This document shows, one piece after another, positions 8,289-16,113 of a stretch of DNA of 64,000 bases. The stretch's first letter is position 1. Every line of letters begins with the position of its first letter. This DNA comes from Microvirga flocculans ATCC BAA-817. GTDB taxonomy: Bacteria > Pseudomonadota > Alphaproteobacteria > Rhizobiales > Beijerinckiaceae. The DNA lies in NCBI RefSeq assembly GCF_000518665.1, contig NZ_JAEA01000011.1, positions 124,001 to 188,000 of the forward strand, read 5' to 3'. The notes beneath the pieces are model-generated. The model was given only the letters and a program-made list of their open reading frames with translations. It made no database searches and had not been told where the DNA came from. The position numbers and the translations under genes were made by a program.

Positions 8289-8498
8289 ATGGGCATTCGT
8301 ATGCGCAAGCTGATCGGCACAGTGGCGATGCTGGCCTTCATCATCTTCTATGCGCTCTTCGCCATGGCCGTGGCCGAGGGCCGGATCACGCAGGCGCCCA
8401 AGCTCGTCCAGACACTGGCCTATATCGTCCTTGGCCTGATCTGGGTGGTGCCGCTCATGCCGCTCGTTCGTTGGATGGCGAAGCCGGACAAGTCCTGA
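8289..8498 (+). CDS. DUF2842 small membrane protein
   Basis: The product is 69 residues with two predicted membrane helices (about 10-27 and 38-57) and a short basic tail. The sequence around MRKLIGTVAMLAFIIFYALFA, read in two parts, matches the alphaproteobacterial DUF2842 family. AGAGGA lies about 11 bases before the ATG at 8289; the ATG at 8301 is the alternative. Families of this kind often sit beside cytochrome oxidase genes, as here beside ctaA, so a role in oxidase biogenesis is a guess. Confidence 0.75.
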   Translation: MGIRMRKLIGTVAMLAFIIFYALFAMAVAEGRITQAPKLVQTLAYIVLGLIWVVPLMPLVRWMAKPDKS

Positions 8499-8503
8499 AG
8501 CGG

Positions 8504-8698
8504 TCAAGCGCCGCCGATACCCTCGATGACCTTGCCGGTTCCTCCGCAGGTCGGGCACGGCATGGCGCCGATTCGCCCGCTGCCCTTGCATTCGGGGCAT
8601 AGATTCTCGCCCGTCCCAGGGGTTCCTGGTTCGGCCTGATCGCCGGGATTGAGCTTGGGATGGTCGGAACCGGCCGGCTCGTTCGGTGTGCTGCTCAT
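8504..8698 (-). CDS. Small zinc-ribbon protein with DnaJ-type CxxCxGxG motifs
   Basis: The 64-residue product has a disordered Pro/Gly-rich first half, then CPECKGSG and CPTCGGTG near residues 34-54. These two CxxCxGxG motifs are those of the DnaJ cysteine-rich domain and would bind one zinc ion. There is no J domain. It converges with the DUF2842 gene with only five bases between stop codons. The ribosome-binding site is weak. Function is unknown; a chaperone-linked role is inference from the motif only. Confidence 0.7.
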   Translation of the reverse strand: MSSTPNEPAGSDHPKLNPGDQAEPGTPGTGENLCPECKGSGRIGAMPCPTCGGTGKVIEGIGGA

Positions 8699-8771
8699 GG
8701 CTTATGCCCGCATGTGACGTCATGCGATCAACGCCGCAGCGGATTCGAGGTTGCCGTTTTCCGCGAAAAGA

Positions 8772-8798
8772 AAAGGCCCGCTGGAGAAGCGGGCCTTT
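8772..8798 (-). terminator. Terminator of the secreted protein gene at 8807
   Basis: AAAGGCCCGC (8772-8781) pairs with GCGGGCCTTT (8789-8798); on the minus strand it continues into TCTTTTC. It begins nine bases past the stop codon. Confidence 0.85.
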
Positions 8799-8806
8799 GA
8801 GGAAGC

Positions 8807-9175
8807 TCAGTTGCAAACGCGGCGGGTGCGATGCTCCCAGCCCCAGCCGGGAACCCATTCGCGGTAACGCTCGGTCACGCAGCGCTCCACATAGACGCGC
8901 TCGCGGACGGGGCGCTCATAATAGACCGGCACCCGGCGCTCCTCCACATAGACCGGCTCAGGCGGCGGGGGCGGCGCCCGGTAGACGACGGGAGGCTGCG
9001 GCTGGGCGACAGCCGCGCCCACAGCAGCACCGACGGCAAGACCTCCCAGGGCGCCGAGAGCGACGGCGGCACCGGGCGACAGGCGATCACGCGCCGCAGC
9101 CGGCTGGGCGGCAGCCAGACCGGTGACCAGGGCCAGAGCCGCGACTGCACCGGAAACAGGACGGAAGATCTTCAT
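8807..9175 (-). CDS. Secreted glycine-zipper protein with Pro/Tyr-rich tail
   Basis: This 122-residue protein has a Sec signal peptide (cleavage near AQPAAA). A short glycine-zipper helix of AVALGALGGLAVGAAVGAAV type follows, then a Pro/Tyr/Arg-rich segment with repeated PVYVEERRVPVYY-like units. It ends with two cysteines that may form a disulfide. The start at 9175 has GAGG at good distance; longer in-frame starts would bury the signal peptide. The likely place is periplasm or outer membrane. Function is unknown. Confidence 0.75.
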   Translation of the reverse strand: MKIFRPVSGAVAALALVTGLAAAQPAAARDRLSPGAAVALGALGGLAVGAAVGAAVAQPQPPVVYRAPPPPPEPVYVEERRVPVYYERPVRERVYVERCVTERYREWVPGWGWEHRTRRVCN

Positions 9176-9347
9176 GATCATCACCTCGACAGGAGGGAAA
9201 CCATATGCCCCCTCTTCATACGAGAGATATACTGTTCGAAACCTCTCTGAAAGCTGAACGGAATGTGGCAAAGCTTGGGCTTGAGCCCAACTTGCCGGAA
9301 TGGTCACCGATCCGTTAACGGCCTTCACCCCGGTACGGGCAGCTTTG

Positions 9348-10391
9348 TCAGCCTTTCTCGGCGCTCCGCAGCGGGACCGAAAGCAACACGCGGACCAGAT
9401 CGGCCTGACGGTTGGTGTCGGTCTTCCGGAACAGGTTCTTTAGGTGGAAGACGACCGTGGTCTGTGCGACGTCGAGTTCCTCGGCGATCTGATCCAATCT
9501 CTTTCCATCGATCAGCATCAGGGCCACCCGCGTCTCGGACGGCGTCAGGTTGTAGAGCCTGACCAGCGTATCTCCCGACACCTTGGCCCGCTGTTCCGTG
9601 TCGATGACGAGAAGCACGACGGCTTCGGGCCTCTCCTCTGCGGAGAAACGCTGCCCCGGGATCAGGACCAGATAGGGCCTGCCGCCGGAATTGCGCGGGA
9701 AGGACACGATCTCGTCGAGGGATTCTTCCTCGAAGGCCTTGCCGATCGCGGCATAGAGCATGCCGTTCTGCTTGACGGCCGAGCCCCTCAGGACACCCTG
9801 CACGACGCTCAGGCCGTCCTCTTCGGAAAGGATGCGCTGCGCCTCCTTGTTCATCACCCGGACGTTGCCCGCCTCGTCGACGATCACGACGCCGACCAGG
9901 AACCGGTCGAAGGCGAAGGTCGCCTTGTAGAGCGCATCGACGGTGCGGCCCTGCGAGGATTTCAGGATTTCCTGCCAGGATTCCTCGGCGCGGTGGACGG
10001 CGCTGGACTGAACGCGGGCGACCTGGTCGAGGCGCGCCGCAACGGTCGCGAGCAGGATCTCGTAATCGATCGGCTTGACGAGATAATCGTCCGCCCCGGC
10101 CTGCTTTCCGACCAGCACGTCGTTCCTCTCGGCCAGGGCCGTCAGAAAGATGAAGGGAACATCCGCCATGTTGCCCTGCTCGCGGAGGGCCTTGAGCACG
10201 TCGTAGCCGCCGAGTCCCGGCATGGTAATGTCGCAAAGCACGAGATCGGGGCGCTCCTTTTCGAGCAGGCTGAGCGCCTCGCTGCCATTGGCGGCCTGAA
10301 GGACGCGGTAATGGGCCGCCTCCAGCTCCTCCGCGATGTCGCCCCGCAGATCGTCTTCGTCTTCAACGCAAAGAATCGTTTTTATCGTCAT
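9348..10391 (-). CDS. Response regulator, REC plus PAS-like plus LuxR-type HTH
   Basis: The 347-residue regulator has a receiver domain at about 1-125 with acidic pocket EDE (10-12), phosphoacceptor D54 in LVLCDITMPG and the conserved lysine in DDYLVKPID. A middle segment of about 140 residues (VGVVIVDEAGNVRVMNKEA) looks like a PAS fold. The C-terminal LuxR-type HTH reads LTPSETRVALMLIDGKRLDQIAEELDVAQTT in two halves. It starts 13 bases after the kinase gene, so the pair is cotranscribed. The targets are not known. Confidence 0.92.
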   Translation of the reverse strand: MTIKTILCVEDEDDLRGDIAEELEAAHYRVLQAANGSEALSLLEKERPDLVLCDITMPGLGGYDVLKALREQGNMADVPFIFLTALAERNDVLVGKQAGADDYLVKPIDYEILLATVAARLDQVARVQSSAVHRAEESWQEILKSSQGRTVDALYKATFAFDRFLVGVVIVDEAGNVRVMNKEAQRILSEEDGLSVVQGVLRGSAVKQNGMLYAAIGKAFEEESLDEIVSFPRNSGGRPYLVLIPGQRFSAEERPEAVVLLVIDTEQRAKVSGDTLVRLYNLTPSETRVALMLIDGKRLDQIAEELDVAQTTVVFHLKNLFRKTDTNRQADLVRVLLSVPLRSAEKG

Positions 10392-10404
10392 TGGAGTCTG
10401 TCAC

Positions 10405-12549
10405 TCATGCTGCCTGTTGTGCTTGATCGGCATTCGCTATGGGCAAATCGAATGTGAACAAGGATCCCGCTGCCTCATAGCTCTCCACCTGTATCTCCCC
10501 CCCATGCAGGTGCATGATCTTCTGGGCGAAGTTTAATCCAATTCCCGTGCCTGCGATACCAGAAGCCGTGCGCGCCCGATAGAAGCGATCAAAGATCTTC
10601 GGCAGTTCATCCGCAGGAATTCCTATGCCCCAGTCCCTGACTGAACAGAATGCCCGGGATCCGTCCATCCAGATCTTGATTTCTACAACCGGCGAATCGC
10701 CCGAATACTTGATGGCGTTCGACAACAGATTGACGACAACCTGCTCGATCAGCATGCCGTCGCAATACACTCTCACCGGAACGTCCGGGACATCGAAGCG
10801 GATATCGGCCTGGGCGCTGACCTCGCGCTGCCGCTCGCAGATATCCATGACGAGATCGACCAGATTGTAAGAGGTCGGGTTCAGTTCGATCGTGCCGGCA
10901 TCGAGCTTGGCAGCGTTCAGCACGCTGTCGACGAGGCGCGTGAGCCTGCTTCCGGCGTTCCGGATCTTCTGCACGCGGGTGACGAGTTCGTCCTGCGTCA
11001 GCTCCGCGCCGCGGCGGAGGATGCGCTGGGCGCTGGAATCGAGAATCGCCAACGGCGTCCGGAACTGGTGAGACACCATGGACACGAAGTTGCGGTAGGC
11101 ATTGGTCGTCTCGCGCTCGCGCTGGAGGGCCGATTCGAGCGCCCTGGCCACCTGCTTGTAGCCCGTGATGTCTGTGAGCCTGACGAAGATCGTCGCGCCG
11201 TCTGCTTTCGCCAGGGAAAGACGGGCCCAGCTGTCCTTCCTGATCAGAAGATCGAATTCGATCTCCTCGAAAGGAGGCTGCGCGTTCAGGAGTCGCTCGT
11301 CCGCCCCCTCGCACATGGCGAAGCATCGCAGGAAGACGGACAGGCTCATCTCTTCCCCGCACCAGAGCGACACCGGGGACGCGGCCCAGATTTGCTCGTT
11401 GGCGAAGAGCAGCTTTCCGGTCCAGTCGAACGCCGCGAAACCCTCCGACGCGGAATTGATGGCCGCGATCAGGCGGCGTTCCGCCTGCCGGAGGGCTGCC
11501 GTCCGCTGGAGAACCTTGATCTCGAGATCGAAATTCTGCCGCTCGGCCTGCTTTCGGGCCAGCCATTGCTCCGTCACGTCGCGAACGAACGCAATGCCGA
11601 GCTTCCGCTCGGCCATGTAGACCGGGAAGCAGTTGATCTCGAGGCAGCGCTCATGGCCTTCCGGTGACACGGCCTCGTCTTCCAGGACCGCGCTCGTGCC
11701 GTCCGTGGCCTGGGTGAGGGCGCTGATGATCTCGGACTTGCCGAACAGTCGGTCCAACTCGTCCAGTCGCTGGCCGACGGCCTGCTCCGGCTTGATGCTC
11801 AGCAAGTCCTCCATGCCCGGATTCCAGAGCAGGCAGCGGAGTTGGCTGTCGAACATCACGATGCCCTGGTTGCTGATATTGCTGATCACCAGGTCGGAGA
11901 GTTCCTGCTCCTGCTTGAGAAGCTGCTTGGCCTGGCTCGCTTCCTGAACCCCTTTGAAGAGGCGGACCAGCAAGAACACGGCGCTGAGCACGATGCCGGT
12001 CAAGAAGGCGAAGCTCTCGAAGACGACGCGCAGATAAGCGGTCCGCTTCGCAGCCGCCTGCTCGCGGCCGAGAACCACGATCTTGTTGGCCGCCTCGCGC
12101 AGCTTGTATGCCAGATCGTGAAACTGCTCGCGGAGGAGCCCTGCGCTTTGCGGCGTTATCTCGCCCTGCAATTGCGTCTCTGCGAGAGTGAGCTGGAGAT
12201 AGGCCTGCTTCAGGTCCGCCAGAAGGCCGATTTCCTCGAAGACCTGGCCGTTGTCCCTTTCCAGGAGCACCGCCAGCCGGCTGATCAGAATATTGGCGCG
12301 AAATCCCGGCTCCTGATCCGAGGTGTCGAAGATCTCGTTGGCGGCCTTTCGGGCGAGGCTCTCGGCGAACACGGCAGCCTCGAACTGCGCTTGGCTGACG
12401 AACCAGATGCTGCTGTACATGCCATCCGTCCGCAGGGCCCGTTCCACCTCGTAAAGGCGCACCACGGAGAAGGCGAGGCAGATCACGAGACTCACAATCG
12501 CGATCAGCGTGACCAGAGCGGCCTTGTATCCGTTGAGGCTGAACTTCAT
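10405..12549 (-). CDS. Membrane sensor histidine kinase with periplasmic domain and two PAS-like domains
   Basis: The 714-residue kinase has a membrane helix at about 10-30, a helical periplasmic domain of about 140 residues, and a second helix near 173-195. Two PAS-like domains follow (about 220-330 and 355-465). The HisKA box SHQFRTPLAIL puts the phosphorylated histidine at H494. The ATPase domain has NLLSNAIKYS, DWGIGIPADELPKIFDRFYR and GTGIGLNFAQKIM. It has no receiver domain of its own. It starts two bases after the secreted protein at 12552, which suggests that protein contacts the periplasmic domain. Confidence 0.95.
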   Translation of the reverse strand: MKFSLNGYKAALVTLIAIVSLVICLAFSVVRLYEVERALRTDGMYSSIWFVSQAQFEAAVFAESLARKAANEIFDTSDQEPGFRANILISRLAVLLERDNGQVFEEIGLLADLKQAYLQLTLAETQLQGEITPQSAGLLREQFHDLAYKLREAANKIVVLGREQAAAKRTAYLRVVFESFAFLTGIVLSAVFLLVRLFKGVQEASQAKQLLKQEQELSDLVISNISNQGIVMFDSQLRCLLWNPGMEDLLSIKPEQAVGQRLDELDRLFGKSEIISALTQATDGTSAVLEDEAVSPEGHERCLEINCFPVYMAERKLGIAFVRDVTEQWLARKQAERQNFDLEIKVLQRTAALRQAERRLIAAINSASEGFAAFDWTGKLLFANEQIWAASPVSLWCGEEMSLSVFLRCFAMCEGADERLLNAQPPFEEIEFDLLIRKDSWARLSLAKADGATIFVRLTDITGYKQVARALESALQRERETTNAYRNFVSMVSHQFRTPLAILDSSAQRILRRGAELTQDELVTRVQKIRNAGSRLTRLVDSVLNAAKLDAGTIELNPTSYNLVDLVMDICERQREVSAQADIRFDVPDVPVRVYCDGMLIEQVVVNLLSNAIKYSGDSPVVEIKIWMDGSRAFCSVRDWGIGIPADELPKIFDRFYRARTASGIAGTGIGLNFAQKIMHLHGGEIQVESYEAAGSLFTFDLPIANADQAQQAA

Positions 12550-12551
12550 CG

Positions 12552-13058
12552 CTATTCCACGTGGAGCCTGTTCAGCTGCCAGACGGACCGTGCGTAGTAG
12601 CGCACGTCATGCAGAACCTCGTGGGCATCCCGGGGATAGACAACCCACAAGGGACCCTTGTCCCTCACGGTGAGAACCTGCCCGTCGACCTTCATGGCGA
12701 GGATGGGCTCAAACCGCAGGTCCTCGAAGGGGATCGGAGCCGCATAGTCGTTCAGGGCGGAAGCCTTGATGACCGTGCCATGCGCCCCTACCCTCTCCAG
12801 GACGGCGCGCAATGGCACACCCTCGAACAATTGCGGCTTCTCCGATACCTCCGATCCGGTGACGAAGGATGCCTTGCCCAGGGCTTCCAGCATGTCCCTG
12901 TCGAACCGCGCCTGCCCCGGAGCATTGGTCTGCTCGATCCGCCCCGTGACGGTCAGGATGACGGCTCCCTTGGGCTGCGGCAGCGGCTCCGCCGCAGAGG
13001 ACGGTGCTCCGAAGGTCAAGAGGCCGATCAGCGGCAGAAGAGCCAGAAAGCAGCGCAT
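12552..13058 (-). CDS. Secreted sulfite-oxidase-fold (molybdopterin-binding-like) protein, no cysteine ligand
   Basis: The 168-residue product has a Sec signal peptide ending near SSAAEP. The rest matches the oxidoreductase molybdopterin-binding fold (SUOX family): VILTVTGRIEQTN, FEGVPLRAVLERVGA and GQVLTVRDKGPLWVVYPRD in order. Enzymes of that family bind molybdenum through a cysteine. Here the only cysteine is residue 3, inside the signal peptide, so the mature protein has no such ligand. As first gene of a tight operon with a kinase and regulator it is more likely a periplasmic sensing partner than an enzyme. That role is inference. Confidence 0.8.
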   Translation of the reverse strand: MRCFLALLPLIGLLTFGAPSSAAEPLPQPKGAVILTVTGRIEQTNAPGQARFDRDMLEALGKASFVTGSEVSEKPQLFEGVPLRAVLERVGAHGTVIKASALNDYAAPIPFEDLRFEPILAMKVDGQVLTVRDKGPLWVVYPRDAHEVLHDVRYYARSVWQLNRLHVE

Positions 13059-13463
13059 GAATTCCTACTGCGGGACAGATTATAATAGAACGCGGTCATT
13101 GTCGGCGATCTGCTTCGAAAAATCCAGAGCGCTCGTCAGGGATGAGATCAAAACTTTCCCTTAAGTCACAGTGACTTTGCCCATGTCGTTATCGGGCCCT
13201 GTGCCTCAGCTCCGTTTCCACGGGAAAGCTCATGGAACATCGTTTCAAGATTTCGTCCGTTGTCTTGAGCTTGCAGCGGACAAAATGGGGAGCCTTCCCG
13301 AAACTTCAAAGCCACCGATACCAACACGGCCGAAATCCTCGACGTAGGAAATCTAACTTATCCTGAAGATTTATTGTGTTTTGCAAGCTTGTCCATTGAG
13401 GCTATATTGCCCGCCAATGCAGGCGGAGCCTGAGCTTCGCGCACCTGCAAAGGAGGAGATTTG
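13059..13463. other. Intergenic region, 405 bases, divergent promoters
   Basis: No gene is supported. The region separates the sensor operon and the BA14K gene, which point away from each other. It is less GC-rich near 13085-13180 and 13340-13400. A perfect dyad lies at 13163-13177. Confidence 0.6.
13163..13177. promoter_or_regulatory. 15-bp dyad upstream of the sensor operon
   Basis: AAGTCAC and GTGACTT flank a central A, giving a perfect dyad 105 bases before the start of the secreted-protein/kinase/regulator operon. It is a candidate operator, perhaps for the LuxR-type regulator itself. No binding data or second copy supports this. Confidence 0.35.
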
Positions 13464-13883
13464 ATGCGTAAACTGGTTACGTGCCTGGTCGGAGCCGCCA
13501 TGCTGGCCTCCGCCCTGCCCGCGAGTGCAAGCCCCGTTCGCCGCCCCCTGCCGCAGATCGAGAAAGCTTATCCGAACGAGAGCTACGCTCAGTATTACCG
13601 CCGCGGCTATTATGGCCACCGCCCCTATTATCCGCCGCCGCGTCACTATTATCGCCGGGACAACGGCGCGGCGGTCGCCGCCGGCGTCGCGGGTCTTGCG
13701 GCCGGCGCCCTGATCGCGGGCGCAATCGCAAGCCAGGCTCAGGCGCAACCCGCCGCCCCTCCGCCTCCCGGAACGGTCGATCCGCAGCTGGCGGCTTACT
13801 GTGCCCGGAAGTACCGCTCCTACGATCCGGTCACGGGGACCTTCCTTGCCCATAACGGCATGCGCTACGTCTGCACGTACTGA
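13464..13883 (+). CDS. BA14K family secreted protein
   Basis: The 139-residue protein has a Sec signal peptide, a Tyr/Arg/Pro-rich segment (RRGYYGHRPYYPPPRHYY, residues about 46-63), an Ala/Gly hydrophobic helix and a C-terminal BA14K domain. That domain reads YCARKYRSYDPVTGTFLAHNG and ends RYVCTY, with two cysteines. BA14K was described in Brucella as an immunoreactive lectin-like protein and is common in Hyphomicrobiales envelopes. GGAGGA lies six bases before the ATG. A strong terminator follows. Confidence 0.9.
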   Translation: MRKLVTCLVGAAMLASALPASASPVRRPLPQIEKAYPNESYAQYYRRGYYGHRPYYPPPRHYYRRDNGAAVAAGVAGLAAGALIAGAIASQAQAQPAAPPPPGTVDPQLAAYCARKYRSYDPVTGTFLAHNGMRYVCTY

Positions 13884-13910
13884 CAAACTCCGGCGTTGAG
13901 CCGCGCTTCA

Positions 13911-13944
13911 AGCCCTGCCGCAGAGACCTGCGGCAGGGCTTTTG
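13911..13944 (+). terminator. Terminator after the BA14K gene
   Basis: AGCCCTGCCGCA (13911-13922) pairs with TGCGGCAGGGCT (13929-13940), followed by TTTG. Confidence 0.9.
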
Positions 13945-14001
13945 CTTGTGCATTTCCGCTCACGCCCGCCCTTGCGCCTTTACCTGCCGCAGGCACGCCC
14001 T

Positions 14002-14137
14002 GAAGCATCGGACGAGAAAAGTGGATTTTCACTTTTGAGGTCGATCCGATGCTTCCTTCCTTGAGGAGCGCATCGTTCAAGCGGCCCCGCAGGGCCGCGC
14101 AGCGAAAACCGGATCCACTTTTCCGCACGGTGCGCTA
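14002..14137. repeat. Dispersed palindromic repeat, copy B (two hairpin modules)
   Basis: This copy has the left module (GAAGCATCGGA to TCCGATGC, with AAAAGTG / CACTTTT inside) and the right module with GCGAAAACCGGATCCAC running into TTTTCCGC. It differs from copy A mostly in a longer spacer containing GCGGCCCCGC. It fills most of the gap between the BA14K gene and the ORF at 14227. Confidence 0.85.
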
Positions 14138-14226
14138 GAACAGGAGAACTTGAGATCGGGAGACCTGGGGCCTGCGTTCCTCCATCCCATCGTCAATCGA
14201 GCAGCGAAAGGTTCAGGAACAGCTCC

Positions 14227-14502
14227 ATGACACGCGATTCTGAAAGCACTGGAACCGTCATTCCTCCTACTGAGGCCGCAATCCTGACCTCAGGCAACAT
14301 GACGGACCTCGAGCTGATCCTTCCGGATCTGGGCGACAGCGACCTTCCCGAAATCGCAATCTTCCTCGTCGCCTGCGCCATGCGCTTTCACAGCGATCCC
14401 GATTTCGTCCAGGAGCAGCTGGAATGGCTCGTGCGGGCCCATGATGCGGAGACGGACGAGGGATTGCGGCCAGATCAGCTGAATTCCGCCAACGACGGTT
14501 GA
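14227..14502 (+). CDS. Small acidic protein, unknown
   Basis: A 91-residue acidic protein without signal peptide or membrane helix. Its centre (LELILPDLGDSDLPEIAIFL then FVQEQLEWLVRAHDAE) looks helical. AGGA lies about nine bases before the ATG. I do not recognise a family. Overlapping minus-strand ORFs have poorer protein character. It could be a real lineage-specific gene or a chance ORF. Confidence 0.45.
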   Translation: MTRDSESTGTVIPPTEAAILTSGNMTDLELILPDLGDSDLPEIAIFLVACAMRFHSDPDFVQEQLEWLVRAHDAETDEGLRPDQLNSANDG

Positions 14503-14589
14503 TCCGAACGGTCGGAGACATGAGCAGCAAGCTCCTCCGGGCTTGAGATGCCCGGCTCCATACCGGCCAGCGTCACCGCTCCCATTCAG

Positions 14590-15333
14590 CTACTGGCAGA
14601 TCCGATAACCGCCCTTGCGCTGGCGTAGATCGAGATGAAGGTGATCGCCGTGATCCGCGTCCGCGCCCGGCCCGAGCACCGTGGTGAAGATCGGGCATGC
14701 CGCCTTGCGGATCGCATCCTGAAAGTTGGCCTCGGGTGAGTTTTCGGCCTGAGCCGCGATGTCCAGCGAGATCCTCTCGGCCGTCGCGCCGAACTCGAAG
14801 CCCACGACATCGACGCCGTTGCCGAAGGCGTGCTCGCTCGGCTTTGCTCCGTTGCGCTGGTCACGGCACAGGTAGGACGTTCCGACGACGAGCTTGACCG
14901 GAACGCTCTGCAACTGCCGCTCCGCCTCGGGAGCCACAACCTCTGCGATCCATCGCGCGAGACTTTCCGCCATCGGGCACGCCATGAGGGAGGCCGGGGC
15001 CAGTGCGACGCCGTTGGGAAGCGCCGAGACCAGAACCGGATCCTCGATTCCGCAGCCCTTTTCCTGAACCGGCGCCCTGCTCTCGAATACGACTCCGCGT
15101 TGTGCGAGGCGCCCGAGACAAGCGGAGCTTGCCTCGCGATCCTCCATGCCCGTCTCTTCGGTGGGCGCCATGTCGCGGGGCATTGTCACGGCATTCTGAC
15201 CCGGAGCCGGGGCCTCCAGCCGATCCGGCCTTGGCGGCGGAAGGGGCGGCGATGCATCCCGGGCCATGACGGGAGAGAGCATCGTCAGCGCGATCATACC
15301 CGCACACCCCGTCCTGTGCCGTTTGAGATCCAT
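14590..15333 (-). CDS. Extensin-like family secreted protein
   Basis: The 247-residue product has a signal peptide (about 1-24), a Pro-rich linker, and an extensin-like C-terminal domain. That domain contains ALPNGVALAPASLMACPMAESLARW, seen in two parts, then YLCRDQRNGAKPSEHAFGNGVDVVGF and GDHLHLDL. The family resembles D,D-peptidase-type metal-site folds (HAFG, DHLHLD histidines), so a peptidoglycan-related activity is plausible. The start at 15333 was chosen for GGAGG four bases before it and for exposing the signal peptide. Confidence 0.85.
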   Translation of the reverse strand: MDLKRHRTGCAGMIALTMLSPVMARDASPPLPPPRPDRLEAPAPGQNAVTMPRDMAPTEETGMEDREASSACLGRLAQRGVVFESRAPVQEKGCGIEDPVLVSALPNGVALAPASLMACPMAESLARWIAEVVAPEAERQLQSVPVKLVVGTSYLCRDQRNGAKPSEHAFGNGVDVVGFEFGATAERISLDIAAQAENSPEANFQDAIRKAACPIFTTVLGPGADADHGDHLHLDLRQRKGGYRICQ

Positions 15334-15461
15334 ACCGCCTCCAGACCCGAGCCTCCGTCTATAACTCTCATGCGCCAAGCTTGAGTTCCCGAGCGCCCGT
15401 TTGCGCGTCTTGTTCTCATGCGGGAACACCCCACAATTCAGGAATGAACGGAGGGTTTCCG

Positions 15462-15989
15462 ATGAGGACATTCCCGACGATGGAGATCGGTGCGGACAAG
15501 AGCCTTTCCCTGGTCGCGTCGCTGAACCAGGACTACGACCACGTCTGCACGAGACGCACTGCGGAGCTGGAGAGCCGCATCGCCCGGCTGCGAAGCGAAC
15601 TCGAAGAGGCCGAGGCCGAGCTGGAGCGGGAAATCACGCGCGTTCCGGCCCCCGGCGATTTCGTCCGCTGCCCTCTGACCAATTTCTTCGGACGCGTCAC
15701 GAAGATCACGCCCCGGCCTCAAGGACGCGCCTGGGTCGAGATCATCCCCTATCTCGGGCCGCACCTGCCGGGTCACTCGGCCATGGATCTCTTCGACAGC
15801 TGGGAGCTGATCGACCCGCCCTTCGATGAGTCGGAAGCGCAGGGAGCACCCGGCGGCTCTTCGGAGCTTCCGGCGATTGCCCCCTTCATGCTCGCCAATC
15901 GCCCGGAACGCGAACCTTTATCGGCCGAGGACGACATCGAGGCTTCGCTGCGTCGGCTCTGGTCGCCGTCGGGCACGATGACGTCCTGA
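15462..15989 (+). CDS. Coiled-coil protein of unknown function upstream of the CDC48-like gene
   Basis: The product has 175 residues. Residues about 22-62 form a strongly predicted coiled coil (RRTAELESRIARLRSELEEA and onward). A small beta-rich part with PGDFVRCPLTNFFGRVTKI and a disordered acidic tail follow. GGAGGG lies six bases before the ATG. The gene is co-directional with the AAA+ ATPase 124 bases downstream and no clear terminator separates them. I do not recognise a family. The coiled coil plus beta-domain layout resembles regulators or adaptors of ring ATPases; that is inference. Confidence 0.7.
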   Translation: MRTFPTMEIGADKSLSLVASLNQDYDHVCTRRTAELESRIARLRSELEEAEAELEREITRVPAPGDFVRCPLTNFFGRVTKITPRPQGRAWVEIIPYLGPHLPGHSAMDLFDSWELIDPPFDESEAQGAPGGSSELPAIAPFMLANRPEREPLSAEDDIEASLRRLWSPSGTMTS

Positions 15990-16113
15990 TCGCCCGAAGC
16001 GGCATTCCGGGCCTGAACAATTCACGGCATGCGGCGTTTGCCATGCAGCTTTGCAGCCTGAAGCGTCCGCGGAGCCTTCGGCCGCACGTGCGCTCGAACG
16101 AGGGGAGCAACCC

